Below are positions 35,258 to 45,003 of a stretch of 64,000 nucleotides of DNA, piece after piece (positions within the stretch are counted from its first letter, which is position 1; each line of letters begins with the position of its first letter). The notes under the pieces were generated by a model. It ran no database searches. It was given only the letters and a program-made list of their open reading frames with translations, and was not told the DNA's origin. The position numbers were made by a program, and so were the translations under genes. Origin of the DNA: Sneathiella chungangensis (GTDB taxonomy: Bacteria; Pseudomonadota; Alphaproteobacteria; Sneathiellales; Sneathiellaceae); the NCBI RefSeq assembly GCF_009882935.1, contig NZ_WTVA01000001.1:186001-250000 (forward strand), read 5' to 3'.

Positions 35258-36112
35258 CTAAAGTCTCAGAAATGCTTTTGCATTTTTGTATAACCAAAGA
35301 TCGGCTATTTCGGGGTTCATCGGCAGCGCCAGAATTTCTTCGATACATCTTCCAACAGGCTGCATCGGATAAGCAGAGCCGAATATCATCCGGTCCTTCA
35401 GCACTGTTTTTCCATACTGTAGCAATGGGCCATAGCCGGACTCTGCGACGCCCAGAAGACGAGGGCGAACAGCGACGAGGCCTATCCACAAGTTAGGTTG
35501 GCGCCAGGCAACCGATAACAACTCCAATACCCATGGCCAACCGGGAGGAGAAGCACAAACTCTTAACTCTGGAAAATCACACATCACGCGGTCCAACATT
35601 TCAGGACGTCCAAATTCCGGCGAACTTTTTAACGAAAAGTTGACGCCCACATGAATATTTACCGGGATGTCGAGTTCTACGCATTTCGCGTAAACCGGAT
35701 ACATTTTGCGGTCATCAATTGCCAACTGGTTTTCAAAGCATTGGAGGTTTAACCCCTGTAGCCCGAGCTCGCGCACGGCATATTCCAGCTCACGTACGGC
35801 GACCATACCCTTGTTGGGATCGACGCCTGCGAAACCAATGAAGCGATCACCATTACTATTGCAAAATTCCGCAACGTCTTCGTTCCGCACGCGGCCGCCA
35901 AAGGTGGTTTCCACGTCGCGCGCCTTTATGACGACATGTTCTATGTCTTGAGTGTCGCATTCCTTGAGATAGTTCTCAAGATTAGCCTCAGGCGTATGAC
36001 GGCCCGACGCTTTCTCGCTGGAGGCATAGACACGTCTGTAATTTTCCAGATGCTCTTGTGACGTCAGCTTTAATTGCGGAACAGGCGGCGTTGCGCCGTA
36101 ATCTATTATCAT
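35258..36112 (-). CDS. Amidohydrolase family protein (TIM-barrel)
   Basis: A 284-residue metal-dependent hydrolase or decarboxylase of the amidohydrolase-2 group. Features are FIGFAGVDPNKGMVAVRELE, LGLQGLNLQCFENQLAIDD, PVYAKCVELDIPVNIHVGVN and a late DRMIFGSAYPMQPV, where an active-site aspartate normally stands in FGSDYP. That aspartate is an alanine here, and the N-terminal metal motif HxH is also not seen, so activity may be altered. I chose the ATG at 36112 (MIIDYGATPP), preceded by AGGTCC. The coding start lies 13 bases past the end of the acyl-CoA ligase gene, so the two form an operon. Confidence 0.78.
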   Translation of the reverse strand: MIIDYGATPPVPQLKLTSQEHLENYRRVYASSEKASGRHTPEANLENYLKECDTQDIEHVVIKARDVETTFGGRVRNEDVAEFCNSNGDRFIGFAGVDPNKGMVAVRELEYAVRELGLQGLNLQCFENQLAIDDRKMYPVYAKCVELDIPVNIHVGVNFSLKSSPEFGRPEMLDRVMCDFPELRVCASPPGWPWVLELLSVAWRQPNLWIGLVAVRPRLLGVAESGYGPLLQYGKTVLKDRMIFGSAYPMQPVGRCIEEILALPMNPEIADLWLYKNAKAFLRL

Positions 36113-36125
36113 ATCAGGACCTTTT

Positions 36126-37745
36126 TTATCGCCACACATCATCGACACGGTCAAAACTGCCAAGCCGGTGGTCTTTACGGTAAGCTGCAAGCTCTGACTT
36201 CGCTATTTTGAGAGACGTCGTATGAGGCATGGTGGGAATAAATTCAAGATAACGCGGGATTTTAAAAGTTGCGAGACGCTCACCAGTGAACTCAAATATA
36301 CCCCTAATTATTTCATCGTTTGGTTTTATACCGTCGCGTAAAACAATATAGGCTTTCACTTCTTCACCGCGGATCGGATCCGGAACCGGAATTAGGGCGG
36401 CCTCAACCACCTCATCAATTTCCCTCAGGACACCCTCAACTTCGCGACAGGCAATATTCTCGCCGCTACGCCGGATCATGTCTTTCTTCCGACCAACAAT
36501 AAAATGATTTCCGATTGCATCTTTATGGAAAAGGTCACCAGTGTGGAACCAGCCATCTTTAAGTGACTGCATCGTTGCTTCGGCGTTGCGGTAATATCCC
36601 TGGAAGATACCAGGTCCCTTTATCAATAGTTCCCCGATTTCGCCATCTGCAACGTCTTTTCCGGTTTCATCGACGATCCGCGTTTCCCGAAAAGGAGATG
36701 GACGGCCGCAGCTGCCTGAACCGACCATTTCGACGGCCTCCATGGGCATGAACATGCCGGAGCCTATCTCTGTCATTCCAAAAGCTTCCCGAGCGATCAA
36801 ACCGTACCGCTTTTCCAATGCCGCATGTGCTGACGCCCGTAAACCGTAAATATTGGCCCGCACGACCTTGTTTTGATTATCATGTTCGGCCAGTGGTTGT
36901 TTTGCTACCGCTTCGGGAAAAAGACAAAATTCGATTTTATACTGTGAAAGCCATTTGGAAAATTTGCTGGTGCTTTGACGGCGGCCCACGAAAAGTGTAG
37001 CTCTCTGGAACATTGCCATTAATAGCAGCCATTGTGGGTCCATATAGGTAAACGGCGTGACAGAGAGTATTCGTCGGAACCGCCGCCCGTCCCGCCACGC
37101 ATTGACGATGCCCGCGGTTAGCCAATAGCGATGCGAGAGCATGCAACCTTTGGGAAACCCCGTCGTACCAGATGTAAATTGAATATTCATCAGATCATCT
37201 AGATCTGTCGCCGGCACTGGACATTTTCCAGGGTCAGCATGGGATACATTCGCGTGCCAAAAATCGGTATTTCCACCAATGAAGAAAATGCGGTCAGAAG
37301 GCATAGCGTCGGTCATTTCACCGCTAATTGACGACCTCAGGTCATTGTGGATGAACAAATAGGTCGCCTCGGAGTTTTCAATGACGTATCTCAGCTCTCT
37401 TGGACTATAACGAATATTAACGGGCACCATTACTGCACCAAGTCGAGCGAGTGCGAGCCAGATTATTGGCATTTCCAATATATTAGGCAGCATCACTGCA
37501 ACATGCGTCCCTTTTCCAATACCGAGTTCTGCCAAAGCGGCACCTGCCTGCATTGATGCGCTGCGAACTTCAGAATAGGTTCGCGTAATACCATCGTCGA
37601 AAAAATTCAGAAGACACTTGTCCCCTGAATCAATAGCTGCCTGATCGAGAAGATCGCTTATGGACTTTGGCAGCTCTGCTTTTTCGATGGTCGCGCGCCG
37701 CTCCTCTGCGGTTTGGTCCGGGGTAGTAACGGGAACAGGTGTCAT
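36126..37745 (-). CDS. Acyl-CoA synthetase (AMP-forming)
   Basis: A 539-residue adenylate-forming ligase that would activate a carboxylic acid to its CoA ester. Motifs in order: phosphate loop FTSGTTGFPKGCMLSH near residue 190, the aromatic/ATP region REAFGMTEIG, the hinge GWFHTGDLFHKDAIGNHFIVGRKKD split by the usual aspartate, SGENIACREVE, and a C-terminal lysine in TSLKIAKSEL. CaiC/crotonobetaine-CoA-ligase-like members look similar. The amidohydrolase follows in the same direction. Substrate unknown. Confidence 0.9.
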   Translation of the reverse strand: MTPVPVTTPDQTAEERRATIEKAELPKSISDLLDQAAIDSGDKCLLNFFDDGITRTYSEVRSASMQAGAALAELGIGKGTHVAVMLPNILEMPIIWLALARLGAVMVPVNIRYSPRELRYVIENSEATYLFIHNDLRSSISGEMTDAMPSDRIFFIGGNTDFWHANVSHADPGKCPVPATDLDDLMNIQFTSGTTGFPKGCMLSHRYWLTAGIVNAWRDGRRFRRILSVTPFTYMDPQWLLLMAMFQRATLFVGRRQSTSKFSKWLSQYKIEFCLFPEAVAKQPLAEHDNQNKVVRANIYGLRASAHAALEKRYGLIAREAFGMTEIGSGMFMPMEAVEMVGSGSCGRPSPFRETRIVDETGKDVADGEIGELLIKGPGIFQGYYRNAEATMQSLKDGWFHTGDLFHKDAIGNHFIVGRKKDMIRRSGENIACREVEGVLREIDEVVEAALIPVPDPIRGEEVKAYIVLRDGIKPNDEIIRGIFEFTGERLATFKIPRYLEFIPTMPHTTSLKIAKSELAAYRKDHRLGSFDRVDDVWR

Positions 37746-38260
37746 GTAAAACTCGGCTGCATTTTGGTTTATAGTTATGGGTCATAATCATTGCTTACCT
37801 ACTTCCTTTCTACTGAATGAGCGTCGGACTCGACAAATATCAATTTGGCCCGAATTTATAACCAAGGAGAATAAAACCTCTCTTCATGATCCTTCATTAG
37901 CGTCACATTCTTTTCAGTGCACCAAGTTAAATTGCCAAAATCAATGTAAGAAGTAAGGCGATTGGAAATAGCGCCACATTGCCACCGTTCCCGAACACAT
38001 AACCTGAAGGAATAAATTATATCCAAAATGAAATTTGACTGACCGAGGAGTTGGGTGATCTATTTACAAATTAAAAAAGCGTGCGCACCGAACCAAGTTT
38101 TGCCCAGACAAAAGTTACAATGGCAAAATAATTCTCTCCGCTCTTCGTAGTTTCTTCGCAGAACAGAGAAAAGTATTCAGTGATAGTAACGTTGTAATAA
38201 CAAAATGGATGGTCACCAGCGACCGCCCAAAATTGCGGTAAAAAACGGGAAGACAGAACA
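37746..38260. other. Divergent intergenic region of the catabolic block
   Basis: 515 AT-rich bases between the acyl-CoA ligase (leftward) and amidase (rightward) genes. It presumably holds both promoters and perhaps LysR operators. Only short open frames overlap it, none with a ribosome site or recognisable product. Confidence 0.5.
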
Positions 38261-39694
38261 ATGCCATCAACGAAAGCACCAATCTGGCAACAAAGTGCAA
38301 CAGAAATTGCCAAGTCTGTAACAAACCGCGAACTCACGGCTTATGAAGTAACTGAGGCGGTTTTGGCTCGTATTGCGGAAGTTGATAACAAAATTAATGC
38401 TTATGCATGCGTCGATGCACCGGGCGCACTGGCGGCCGCGAAAGAACTGGACGCCACTATCGCAGACGGAAAAATGCCGGGGCCATTGGCGGGGGTTCCA
38501 TTCTCCGTTAAGGATCTGGTAATTACCAAGGGCGTTGAAACGGCCTTCGGGTCCCATATTTTTGCGGGCAATATCCCCGATGTAGATGCAGAAGCAGTGG
38601 CACGGTTACGCCGAGCGGGCGCAATTTTAGTCGGCAAGTCCAATACACCGGAATTTGGTATTAAGGCCCTTACCAACAATCCTCGCCACGGATATACACG
38701 AAACCCATGGAAAACAGATCGATCCCCGGGCGGCTCAAGTGGCGGCGCGACTTGCGCCGTGGCGGCGGGTATGGGCCCGATCGCCGTTACAACGGACGGG
38801 GCCGGTTCATCCCGTATCCCGGCCGCCGTTTGCGGTGTATTAGGTCTGAAACCTACACTTGGCCGAATTCCCAATGAAACAGCAATCGAGCTGTTTTCAA
38901 GTTTCGTAAACCTCGGCATTAGCTCTAGGACGACGGATGATCTGGCGCTCGGCCTGACCGTAATGTGCGGTGAATATGAATTGGATCCCTGGTCCATAAA
39001 AATTCCGCAGGAAGAATTCAAAGTCTCTGACAACGGGGACATGAGTATGAAAGGGCTAAAGGTATTAACATTCCGCAAGATGGGAAATCGTCTGCTGGAC
39101 AATGATGTCGAAGCTCTCTTCAATGCTCAGCTTGACAGGCTTCGCGAGCAGGGCGCGACAATCGACGACGGCTCGGATGATTTTGATTGGGATAAGCTAC
39201 CCCAGATGGCCGCAATGAGGTCATATCAGCATGCACGGCTCAGTCATTATCTGGATGAACATCGTGATATTATGGATCCCATCCTTGTCGATGCTCTTGA
39301 GGAAGGGGCAAAACAGAATCTTCTTGATGTACAGAGCGCGCCGGCAAAACGTTCTGACCTTTTTAGAAGAGTTCAGAGCTTGTTCTCTACCTATGATGTG
39401 ATCGCCACACCAACAGTTTCTGCGCCGCCACCCTATTATGATCACACTCAGAACGATCCAATCTATATCAATAATGAGTTAGCGGGACCATTACGCGCAA
39501 ATTGGTACGGATATACGGGTACCTTCAATCATACCGGTCATCCGGCAATCAATATTCCAATGGGCTTCACTTCTGACGGGCTGCCGTCGGGTCTGCATGT
39601 GGTTGGTCGCTGGTTTGATGAACAGCGTTTACTCGATATTGCAAACACCCTTTCAAAGCTTGCGCCTTGGCACAATGAATGGCCGACGTTGTGA
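38261..39694 (+). CDS. Amidase (amidase-signature family)
   Basis: A 477-residue Ser-cisSer-Lys hydrolase that cleaves a C-N amide bond. The catalytic lysine is in FSVKDLV (near residue 82), the glycine/serine-rich signature RSPGGSSGGATCAVAAGMGP carries the cis-serine, and the nucleophile lies in TDGAGSSRIPAAVCG. The latter is usually GGGSIR, so AGSSR is a mild variant. AtzE/aryl-amidase-like members are similar. There is no leader peptide. The amine-oxidase-like gene follows after 12 bases, suggesting stepwise breakdown of an amide-linked amine. Confidence 0.9.
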   Translation: MPSTKAPIWQQSATEIAKSVTNRELTAYEVTEAVLARIAEVDNKINAYACVDAPGALAAAKELDATIADGKMPGPLAGVPFSVKDLVITKGVETAFGSHIFAGNIPDVDAEAVARLRRAGAILVGKSNTPEFGIKALTNNPRHGYTRNPWKTDRSPGGSSGGATCAVAAGMGPIAVTTDGAGSSRIPAAVCGVLGLKPTLGRIPNETAIELFSSFVNLGISSRTTDDLALGLTVMCGEYELDPWSIKIPQEEFKVSDNGDMSMKGLKVLTFRKMGNRLLDNDVEALFNAQLDRLREQGATIDDGSDDFDWDKLPQMAAMRSYQHARLSHYLDEHRDIMDPILVDALEEGAKQNLLDVQSAPAKRSDLFRRVQSLFSTYDVIATPTVSAPPPYYDHTQNDPIYINNELAGPLRANWYGYTGTFNHTGHPAINIPMGFTSDGLPSGLHVVGRWFDEQRLLDIANTLSKLAPWHNEWPTL

Positions 39695-39706
39695 CGACTC
39701 ACGCAT

Positions 39707-41041
39707 ATGCCCGTAACCCCTAAGGTGGAGGCGTTTGATCAACCAATGAAAACGACACCTTACTGGTGGGAAGAGTGTCCTCCAATACGGCATCAAGACG
39801 ACCTTTCCTCTCATATGGATGTCATTATTATCGGGGGAGGATATACAGGATTAAATGCAGCGATAACCCTTCGGCAGGGTGGTGCGTCTGTCGCCGTGCT
39901 GGAGGCGCAAGAGTTCGGCCAAGGCGCCAGTTCCAGAAATGCAGGGCATGTAAGCAGCGGAATTAATCTTGGGAAAGGGTCTACATCTGCCGCAAAATCC
40001 CCAATGGAACGCCATATGTCTGAGCAAACCATTGCGGGCTTGCGTGAAGAGGCAAGCAAATCATTCGACTTTATAGAACAACGACTTAAAACCTTGCCCG
40101 TTGATTCACAATATGTCCGCTCTGGCCGTTTCGTTGCTGCCATGTCACCACAACATTACGCCACTTTGGCTACAAAAATGAAAAAAGTGGCCCCAAATGA
40201 TGCGGAGCTAATACCCAGTTCTGAACAGGACCGCGAAATAGGATCAACTCTTTTCCATGGAGGTGCCGTCATTGGTCGATCCGGACAACTTCACCCGGCG
40301 CGCTATTTACATGGATTGGTTCAGAAAGCGATGCAGGAAGGTGTTCGCTTGTGTTCGAACACGCCGGTAACCAGTATTAGTAGAACGGCCAATAAATGGC
40401 AGGTTACGTCGGAAAACAGGCGCCTAAGTTGCGACAAGGTTCTGATTGCCACAAATGGGTACACGGACGGCCTTCAGCCCTGGTTGCGAAGGCGAATAAT
40501 TCCCGTTGCAAGCTATATCATTGTTACAAACCCGCTCCCCACCAAAATGATGGATCGCTTACTCCCCAATAGGAGGACCTACGCAGACACGCGCCGCTTG
40601 CTAAGCTACTTTCGCCCCACGCCTGATGGGCAACGGTTACTCTTTGGGGGACGGGCGACTTTAAGCCATCGAGATCCAGCGCATGTATCACCGGAGTTAT
40701 TTGCTCGGCTACACCGTATTTTCCCGGAAGTGCGAGACACCGGAATTAGCCATGCCTGGAGTGGGAAGATTGCCTTCACTTTTGACTTCATGCCTCATCT
40801 CGGCGAGAACGACGGCATTATCCATTCCGCCGGTTGCAATGGCAGCGGCGTCGCTATGCAAAGCTATCTCGGTCATTGTGCTGCCGAAGGTATGCTCGAT
40901 CGGCCAAAGAGTCTATTTTGGAACCTGAAGTTTCCTACCCTGCCATTCTATCATCAGCGCCCCTGGTTTTTGCCCCTTATGACTGGTTATTTTCGCCTTA
41001 TGGATCAGGTAGACAATGTGCAACAGAGGTTTACACGCTGA
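39707..41041 (+). CDS. FAD-dependent amine/amino-acid oxidase (DAO family, PuuB-like)
   Basis: A 444-residue flavoprotein. The dinucleotide-binding motif DVIIIGGGYTGLNAAITLRQ is preceded by ~35 residues including TTPYWWEECPP, an N-terminal arrangement seen in gamma-glutamylputrescine oxidase (PuuB/OrdL) relatives. GASSRNAGHVSSG and the C-terminal GCNGSGVAMQSYLG complete the FAD site. It probably oxidises a secondary or primary amine released by the upstream amidase. No strong ribosome site is seen, so coupling to the amidase is likely. Confidence 0.87.
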   Translation: MPVTPKVEAFDQPMKTTPYWWEECPPIRHQDDLSSHMDVIIIGGGYTGLNAAITLRQGGASVAVLEAQEFGQGASSRNAGHVSSGINLGKGSTSAAKSPMERHMSEQTIAGLREEASKSFDFIEQRLKTLPVDSQYVRSGRFVAAMSPQHYATLATKMKKVAPNDAELIPSSEQDREIGSTLFHGGAVIGRSGQLHPARYLHGLVQKAMQEGVRLCSNTPVTSISRTANKWQVTSENRRLSCDKVLIATNGYTDGLQPWLRRRIIPVASYIIVTNPLPTKMMDRLLPNRRTYADTRRLLSYFRPTPDGQRLLFGGRATLSHRDPAHVSPELFARLHRIFPEVRDTGISHAWSGKIAFTFDFMPHLGENDGIIHSAGCNGSGVAMQSYLGHCAAEGMLDRPKSLFWNLKFPTLPFYHQRPWFLPLMTGYFRLMDQVDNVQQRFTR

Positions 41042-41149
41042 TCTCTAGAAAAAGTCCGTCAAAGCTAACTTCATCACAAGGGTTGTCGTTCTTTTCGAAT
41101 TGACTACAATTTTTAATCACGAACTAGAAGAAAACACTGGGGGCTAGTT

Positions 41150-42169
41150 ATGCGCATCAAACATCGGCAATTGGAGGGCTTTGTCAAATTTATGGAGACC
41201 GGTACGGTGTCTGCCGCTGCTGATGGCATGTGCGTATCTCAACCCGCCATGAGCAAGATGTTGGCGGGACTCGAAATGGATCTATCCCTTACCTTGTTTC
41301 GGCGCCATCGCAAACGCTTAGTGCCCACGGACGAAGCCAAACTTCTGTTTCAGGAAGTTCGTCGAATGTTTGCGTCCTTATCCGACATCGAACGGTTCGC
41401 ACAGGACCTAAAAGCCATGAGAACAGGCGAGTTACGTGTGGTATCTGCCGCCTCTATCGGACGGACATTGGTGGCTGATGCACTTGCTGATTTCTCTCGC
41501 GCCAATCCCGCCGTCAAAATCTCTTTAGATGTCTCTACATCTGTTGGAAGTGACGTCATGGGACAAAATGTTGATGTCGGTTTTTCGGTGACACAGCTGC
41601 AGCAAGCGGCACTTACAACAAATATTCTTTTTCACGCGAATGCCATTTGTATTATGGCAAAGAACCATCCTCTGGCGACAAAGGACGAAATCGTCCCGAG
41701 GGACCTTGCGGGAGAATCATTCGTATCATTTCCGCGCGAGACTCGAATGCGCCATATTATCGACGCTGTTTTTGAACAACATCGTGTTCAAAGGGAAATG
41801 AATACCGAAGTGTTTTCCTCTGTTGAAGCCATTGAATTGGTTTCTCGCGGGATGGGAGTCGCGATTGTTGAACCTTTGGGATTGTACTACAAATTCCGCG
41901 AAGACATTGCCTTCCGTCCTTTCAGCCCAGCAATTGAGTTTACCTTCAATGTCGTGCTTCCCCGCGATAGAAAGCGCTCCGCGCTAACTGATTCATTTTT
42001 GGAGTATCTTCGCCTTAGAGTAGCCGCGTTAATTGATCGCGAAATTGAACAGCCAAATAGTGGTCTCTCAATCAGACTGCCAAGATCAATAAACGCGGAG
42101 GACAACACATCAGGCGGAGCTATCTCGCTGGACAAAGAAGGCCAAGCCAGCCACGCGCTCAAGAATTAG
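41150..42169 (+). CDS. LysR-type transcriptional regulator
   Basis: A 339-residue LysR regulator. The winged helix-turn-helix is at about 1-60 (RQLEGFVKFMETGTVSAAADGMCVSQPAMSKMLAGLE), with the effector domain after ~90. It likely controls the surrounding catabolic genes and its inducer is unknown. Its last ~60 bases overlap, on the opposite strand, the 3' end of the ABC permease gene, so both C-termini are read from the same DNA. Confidence 0.92.
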   Translation: MRIKHRQLEGFVKFMETGTVSAAADGMCVSQPAMSKMLAGLEMDLSLTLFRRHRKRLVPTDEAKLLFQEVRRMFASLSDIERFAQDLKAMRTGELRVVSAASIGRTLVADALADFSRANPAVKISLDVSTSVGSDVMGQNVDVGFSVTQLQQAALTTNILFHANAICIMAKNHPLATKDEIVPRDLAGESFVSFPRETRMRHIIDAVFEQHRVQREMNTEVFSSVEAIELVSRGMGVAIVEPLGLYYKFREDIAFRPFSPAIEFTFNVVLPRDRKRSALTDSFLEYLRLRVAALIDREIEQPNSGLSIRLPRSINAEDNTSGGAISLDKEGQASHALKN

Positions 42170-42910
42170 AACCGCGAGGAATGTTACAATCACGCTGATG
42201 GTCGATATCGCTGCGAGGACAGGGGATGCCCTGTCCTGAATGAATGTAAAAATCTGCACAGGCAATGTCGTAATTTCGGGACCAATCAAAAACATAGTCA
42301 CAGTTACCTCGTCGAATGAGATAATACCTGAAAACAACAAAGACGTCAGAATACCAGACCGGCACATAGGTAAGATTATATCCTTAAGCGCCCGCCATTC
42401 ACTTGCCCCCAGAACATTTGCCGCACGCATCAAATCAGGATCGATACTACGCAACGAAATATAGATCGGCCGGTAGGAAAATGGCAGTACGACGATGAGA
42501 TGCGCCAAAATAATACCTGGTGCCCTCCCGAGAAGACCAAGCTCTGCGATAAGAGCGACCAAGGCGACCCCCATCGCCGCATGAGGGAAAAAGAGGGGAG
42601 AGAATATCGCAATTTCCAGCATTGACGCGATACGTGGGGCATAACGCAGCACGTAATAAGCCGTCAAAAAACTAACCGCTGTCGTAATTATTGCGGTAAC
42701 GGCAGCCATCCAAAAACTCGTTAAAAATGCATCCAGCCATCTTGGATCTGCAAAAGCTTCAAGATACCAGCGCAGGCTCACGCTTTCCGGTGGAAACTGG
42801 ATATAGGCTCCGCCGTTGAAAGACGCCCCTATAACGATAAAAATTGGTGCCGGAAGAGCGCATAGAAGTATTATTCCAAGCAATTTTAAACTACGATTCA
42901 TTCTTGGCAC
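42110..42910 (-). CDS. ABC transporter permease (PotC-like)
   Basis: An inner-membrane permease of 266 residues with about six hydrophobic segments. The EAA-type cytoplasmic loop that contacts the ATPase reads AANVLGASEWRALKDIILPM. The PotC/opine/polyamine group fits best. I chose a GTG at 42910 (MPRMNRSLKLLG) because AGGAG stands at the right distance; an ATG follows 9 bases later. It lies 4 bases after the PotB-like gene. Its 3' end overlaps lysR on the other strand. Confidence 0.9.
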   Translation of the reverse strand: MPRMNRSLKLLGIILLCALPAPIFIVIGASFNGGAYIQFPPESVSLRWYLEAFADPRWLDAFLTSFWMAAVTAIITTAVSFLTAYYVLRYAPRIASMLEIAIFSPLFFPHAAMGVALVALIAELGLLGRAPGIILAHLIVVLPFSYRPIYISLRSIDPDLMRAANVLGASEWRALKDIILPMCRSGILTSLLFSGIISFDEVTVTMFLIGPEITTLPVQIFTFIQDRASPVLAAISTISVIVTFLAVLILERVAGLAFFVQRDSSA

Positions 42911-42914
42911 GGTT

Positions 42915-43751
42915 CTACTCCTGTCCGCGCAAAACGCGGCGCTCAATTTTTTTAAGGATCACGAGAGAGAGAAAGCTGAGTGCTAATAGACAAATTGACC
43001 ATGCTGCCGCTTTATTCATATTGAAGGCATACATTACCTCCTGATAGATCTGTGAGCCGACAAATTTCTGCGACAGTCCCCCGAGCAGGATTGGCGTAAC
43101 AATTGCGCCAATGCATGCCAGATAGATCACTATTAATGCTGTAAATGCGCCAGGCAACGAAAGTGGAAGAACAATGTAACGGAAAGTTTGAACAGGACCG
43201 GCGCCAAGTACACGCGATGCTTCTTCCAAATTGTTCTCAATCTGCAAAAGCGACGACAAAATTGAGATCACCGCGAAAGGTATAAGCACATGGGTAAGGC
43301 CAATAATAACGCCAAGATCATTGAACATCAACGACAATGGATCCTCAATTACGCCAATCCATATCAGCATGGAATTGATGAAGCCTTTAGTGCCGAGTAG
43401 GACGATCCAGCCATAGGTACGGACGACGAGGCTAACAAGCCAAGGGACGAGCACAATAATCAGCAACATATTGCGCCATTTATCCGCACGCCATAAAAGC
43501 AATGCAATCGGATAGGACAGAATCACAGCAAGCAGGGCAACGATAACTGAAGCGATAATTGTGCGTATAAATACGACAATGTAGTCAGGACGGTCGATAA
43601 TCTGCTGAAAATATTTCATCGAGAAACCGTCGCCCGCGGTAAATGCATTACTGAACAGGTAGATTACTGATCCAAAAAACAGGCCAAGAAGGATCAGTAC
43701 GGGCAAAATCATTAACGCTTTGGAGGGGCTGAAAGGTTCGCCGGTATTCAT
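42915..43751 (-). CDS. ABC transporter permease (PotB-like)
   Basis: A 278-residue permease with six hydrophobic segments. The EAA loop reads LEEASRVLGAGPVQTFRYIVLPLSLPG, broken as usual by G. It pairs with the PotC-like subunit. The ATG overlaps the stop of the ATPase gene (ATGA). Confidence 0.9.
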   Translation of the reverse strand: MNTGEPFSPSKALMILPVLILLGLFFGSVIYLFSNAFTAGDGFSMKYFQQIIDRPDYIVVFIRTIIASVIVALLAVILSYPIALLLWRADKWRNMLLIIVLVPWLVSLVVRTYGWIVLLGTKGFINSMLIWIGVIEDPLSLMFNDLGVIIGLTHVLIPFAVISILSSLLQIENNLEEASRVLGAGPVQTFRYIVLPLSLPGAFTALIVIYLACIGAIVTPILLGGLSQKFVGSQIYQEVMYAFNMNKAAAWSICLLALSFLSLVILKKIERRVLRGQE

Positions 43752-44932
43752 TCTCGCTCTCCAAACGCCAAAGCCAAATCACCGGTAAGCGGTGAAAATA
43801 ATTGAACATTTTCGGCGTCGAACTGAACACTGCAGTGGTCGCCTGTATGCAGGGAGTTTGCGTCGTTGCCCGTCATCGTCAGTGATATTAACTTTAGATT
43901 CTTGCATCTCACAGTATTGCGTATCATTGGTCCCAATGCGAGACGGTCTTCAACGACTCCGTCAAAAGAAATTCTGCCCGCGGCGGCGCTACTGCCAGTG
44001 GGCAATGTCATGAGTTTTTCAGGACGCAAACAAACAACGCAAGGTGCACCTTCAACGGCAACCAAGCCGTGCGCCGTGGACTTTGGTAAGGAGATGAGGC
44101 CTATAGCTGTATCGATTTCAAGCATATCCCCCTTTATCGTGCGGACTGTTCCTGCAAGTTCATTCACTTCACCGATGAACTTGGATACGAACAGCGTTTC
44201 CGGCCGTTCATAAATAGATTGCGGTGAGCCAATCTGCTGCACTTCTCCTGCGCTCATAACGACAACCTGATCGGACATGAGAGTCGCTTCTTCCTGATCA
44301 TGCGTTACGAAAACAAATGTGGTTTTTAAGACCTTCTGGATATCCTTCAGGCTGAACTGCAATTGTTTGCGTAGTTGTAGATCAAGGGCGCTAAGTGGCT
44401 CGTCCAGCAGCAGGATCGAAGGCTCAAGGACGAGGGAACGAGCGAGTGCGACCCGTTGCTTTTGACCGCCAGATAACTGGGCTATCCGTCGTTCGCCAAG
44501 CCCTTGCAAGCCAACCAACTCAATGAATTGCCCAACGCGAAATTCAATTTCCTTCGAAGAAATTTGTCGTAATTTCAATCCGTAGGCAATGTTCTCATAT
44601 ACCGTAAAATGTGGGAAAAGAGCCAGGTTCTGGAACACCATGCCAATTGGGCGTTTCTGGGTTGGAATACCGTTTACATTCTGCCCATCGATACTAATTT
44701 GGCCGCGGGATGGTTCAATAAATCCGGCTATGAGCCGTAAGAGTGTCGTTTTACCACACCCCGACGGGCCAAGTAGAGTCACAAAACTGCCTGACCCGAT
44801 TGAAAGAGAAACATTGGAAAGAACTTCTGTTTCTCCATAGCTCTTCGAGACATTTTCAATTGTAATACTGCCTTGCGCAGAAGGCGTTCCATCATCAATT
44901 TGGCTCACGGAATTCGCGCGGATGTTGGTCAT
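43748..44932 (-). CDS. ABC transporter ATP-binding protein (PotA-like)
   Basis: A 394-residue ATPase. Walker A is GPSGCGKTT, the signature is LSGGQKQRVALARSLV, Walker B is ILLLDEPLSALD, and the H-loop is FVTHDQEEA. A C-terminal TOBE_2 domain (about 290-385) is typical of polyamine, Fe or opine importers. A strong hairpin separates it from the upstream binding-protein gene. Confidence 0.93.
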   Translation of the reverse strand: MTNIRANSVSQIDDGTPSAQGSITIENVSKSYGETEVLSNVSLSIGSGSFVTLLGPSGCGKTTLLRLIAGFIEPSRGQISIDGQNVNGIPTQKRPIGMVFQNLALFPHFTVYENIAYGLKLRQISSKEIEFRVGQFIELVGLQGLGERRIAQLSGGQKQRVALARSLVLEPSILLLDEPLSALDLQLRKQLQFSLKDIQKVLKTTFVFVTHDQEEATLMSDQVVVMSAGEVQQIGSPQSIYERPETLFVSKFIGEVNELAGTVRTIKGDMLEIDTAIGLISLPKSTAHGLVAVEGAPCVVCLRPEKLMTLPTGSSAAAGRISFDGVVEDRLALGPMIRNTVRCKNLKLISLTMTGNDANSLHTGDHCSVQFDAENVQLFSPLTGDLALAFGERE

Positions 44933-44963
44933 TCAAGACTCCGGTACACAATAATTTTAAATT

Positions 44964-44994
44964 GGGGTGGGACACATAGTATTTATCCCACCCC
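44964..44994 (-). terminator. Hairpin between the binding-protein gene and potA-like gene
   Basis: A perfect 9-bp stem GGGGTGGGA/TCCCACCCC with a 13-base loop, followed on the minus strand by an AT-rich AATTTAAAATT. Such hairpins inside ABC operons commonly stop part of transcription or protect the upstream mRNA, raising the amount of binding protein over the membrane parts. Confidence 0.6.
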
Positions 44995-45003
44995 GCTGGG
45001 AGG

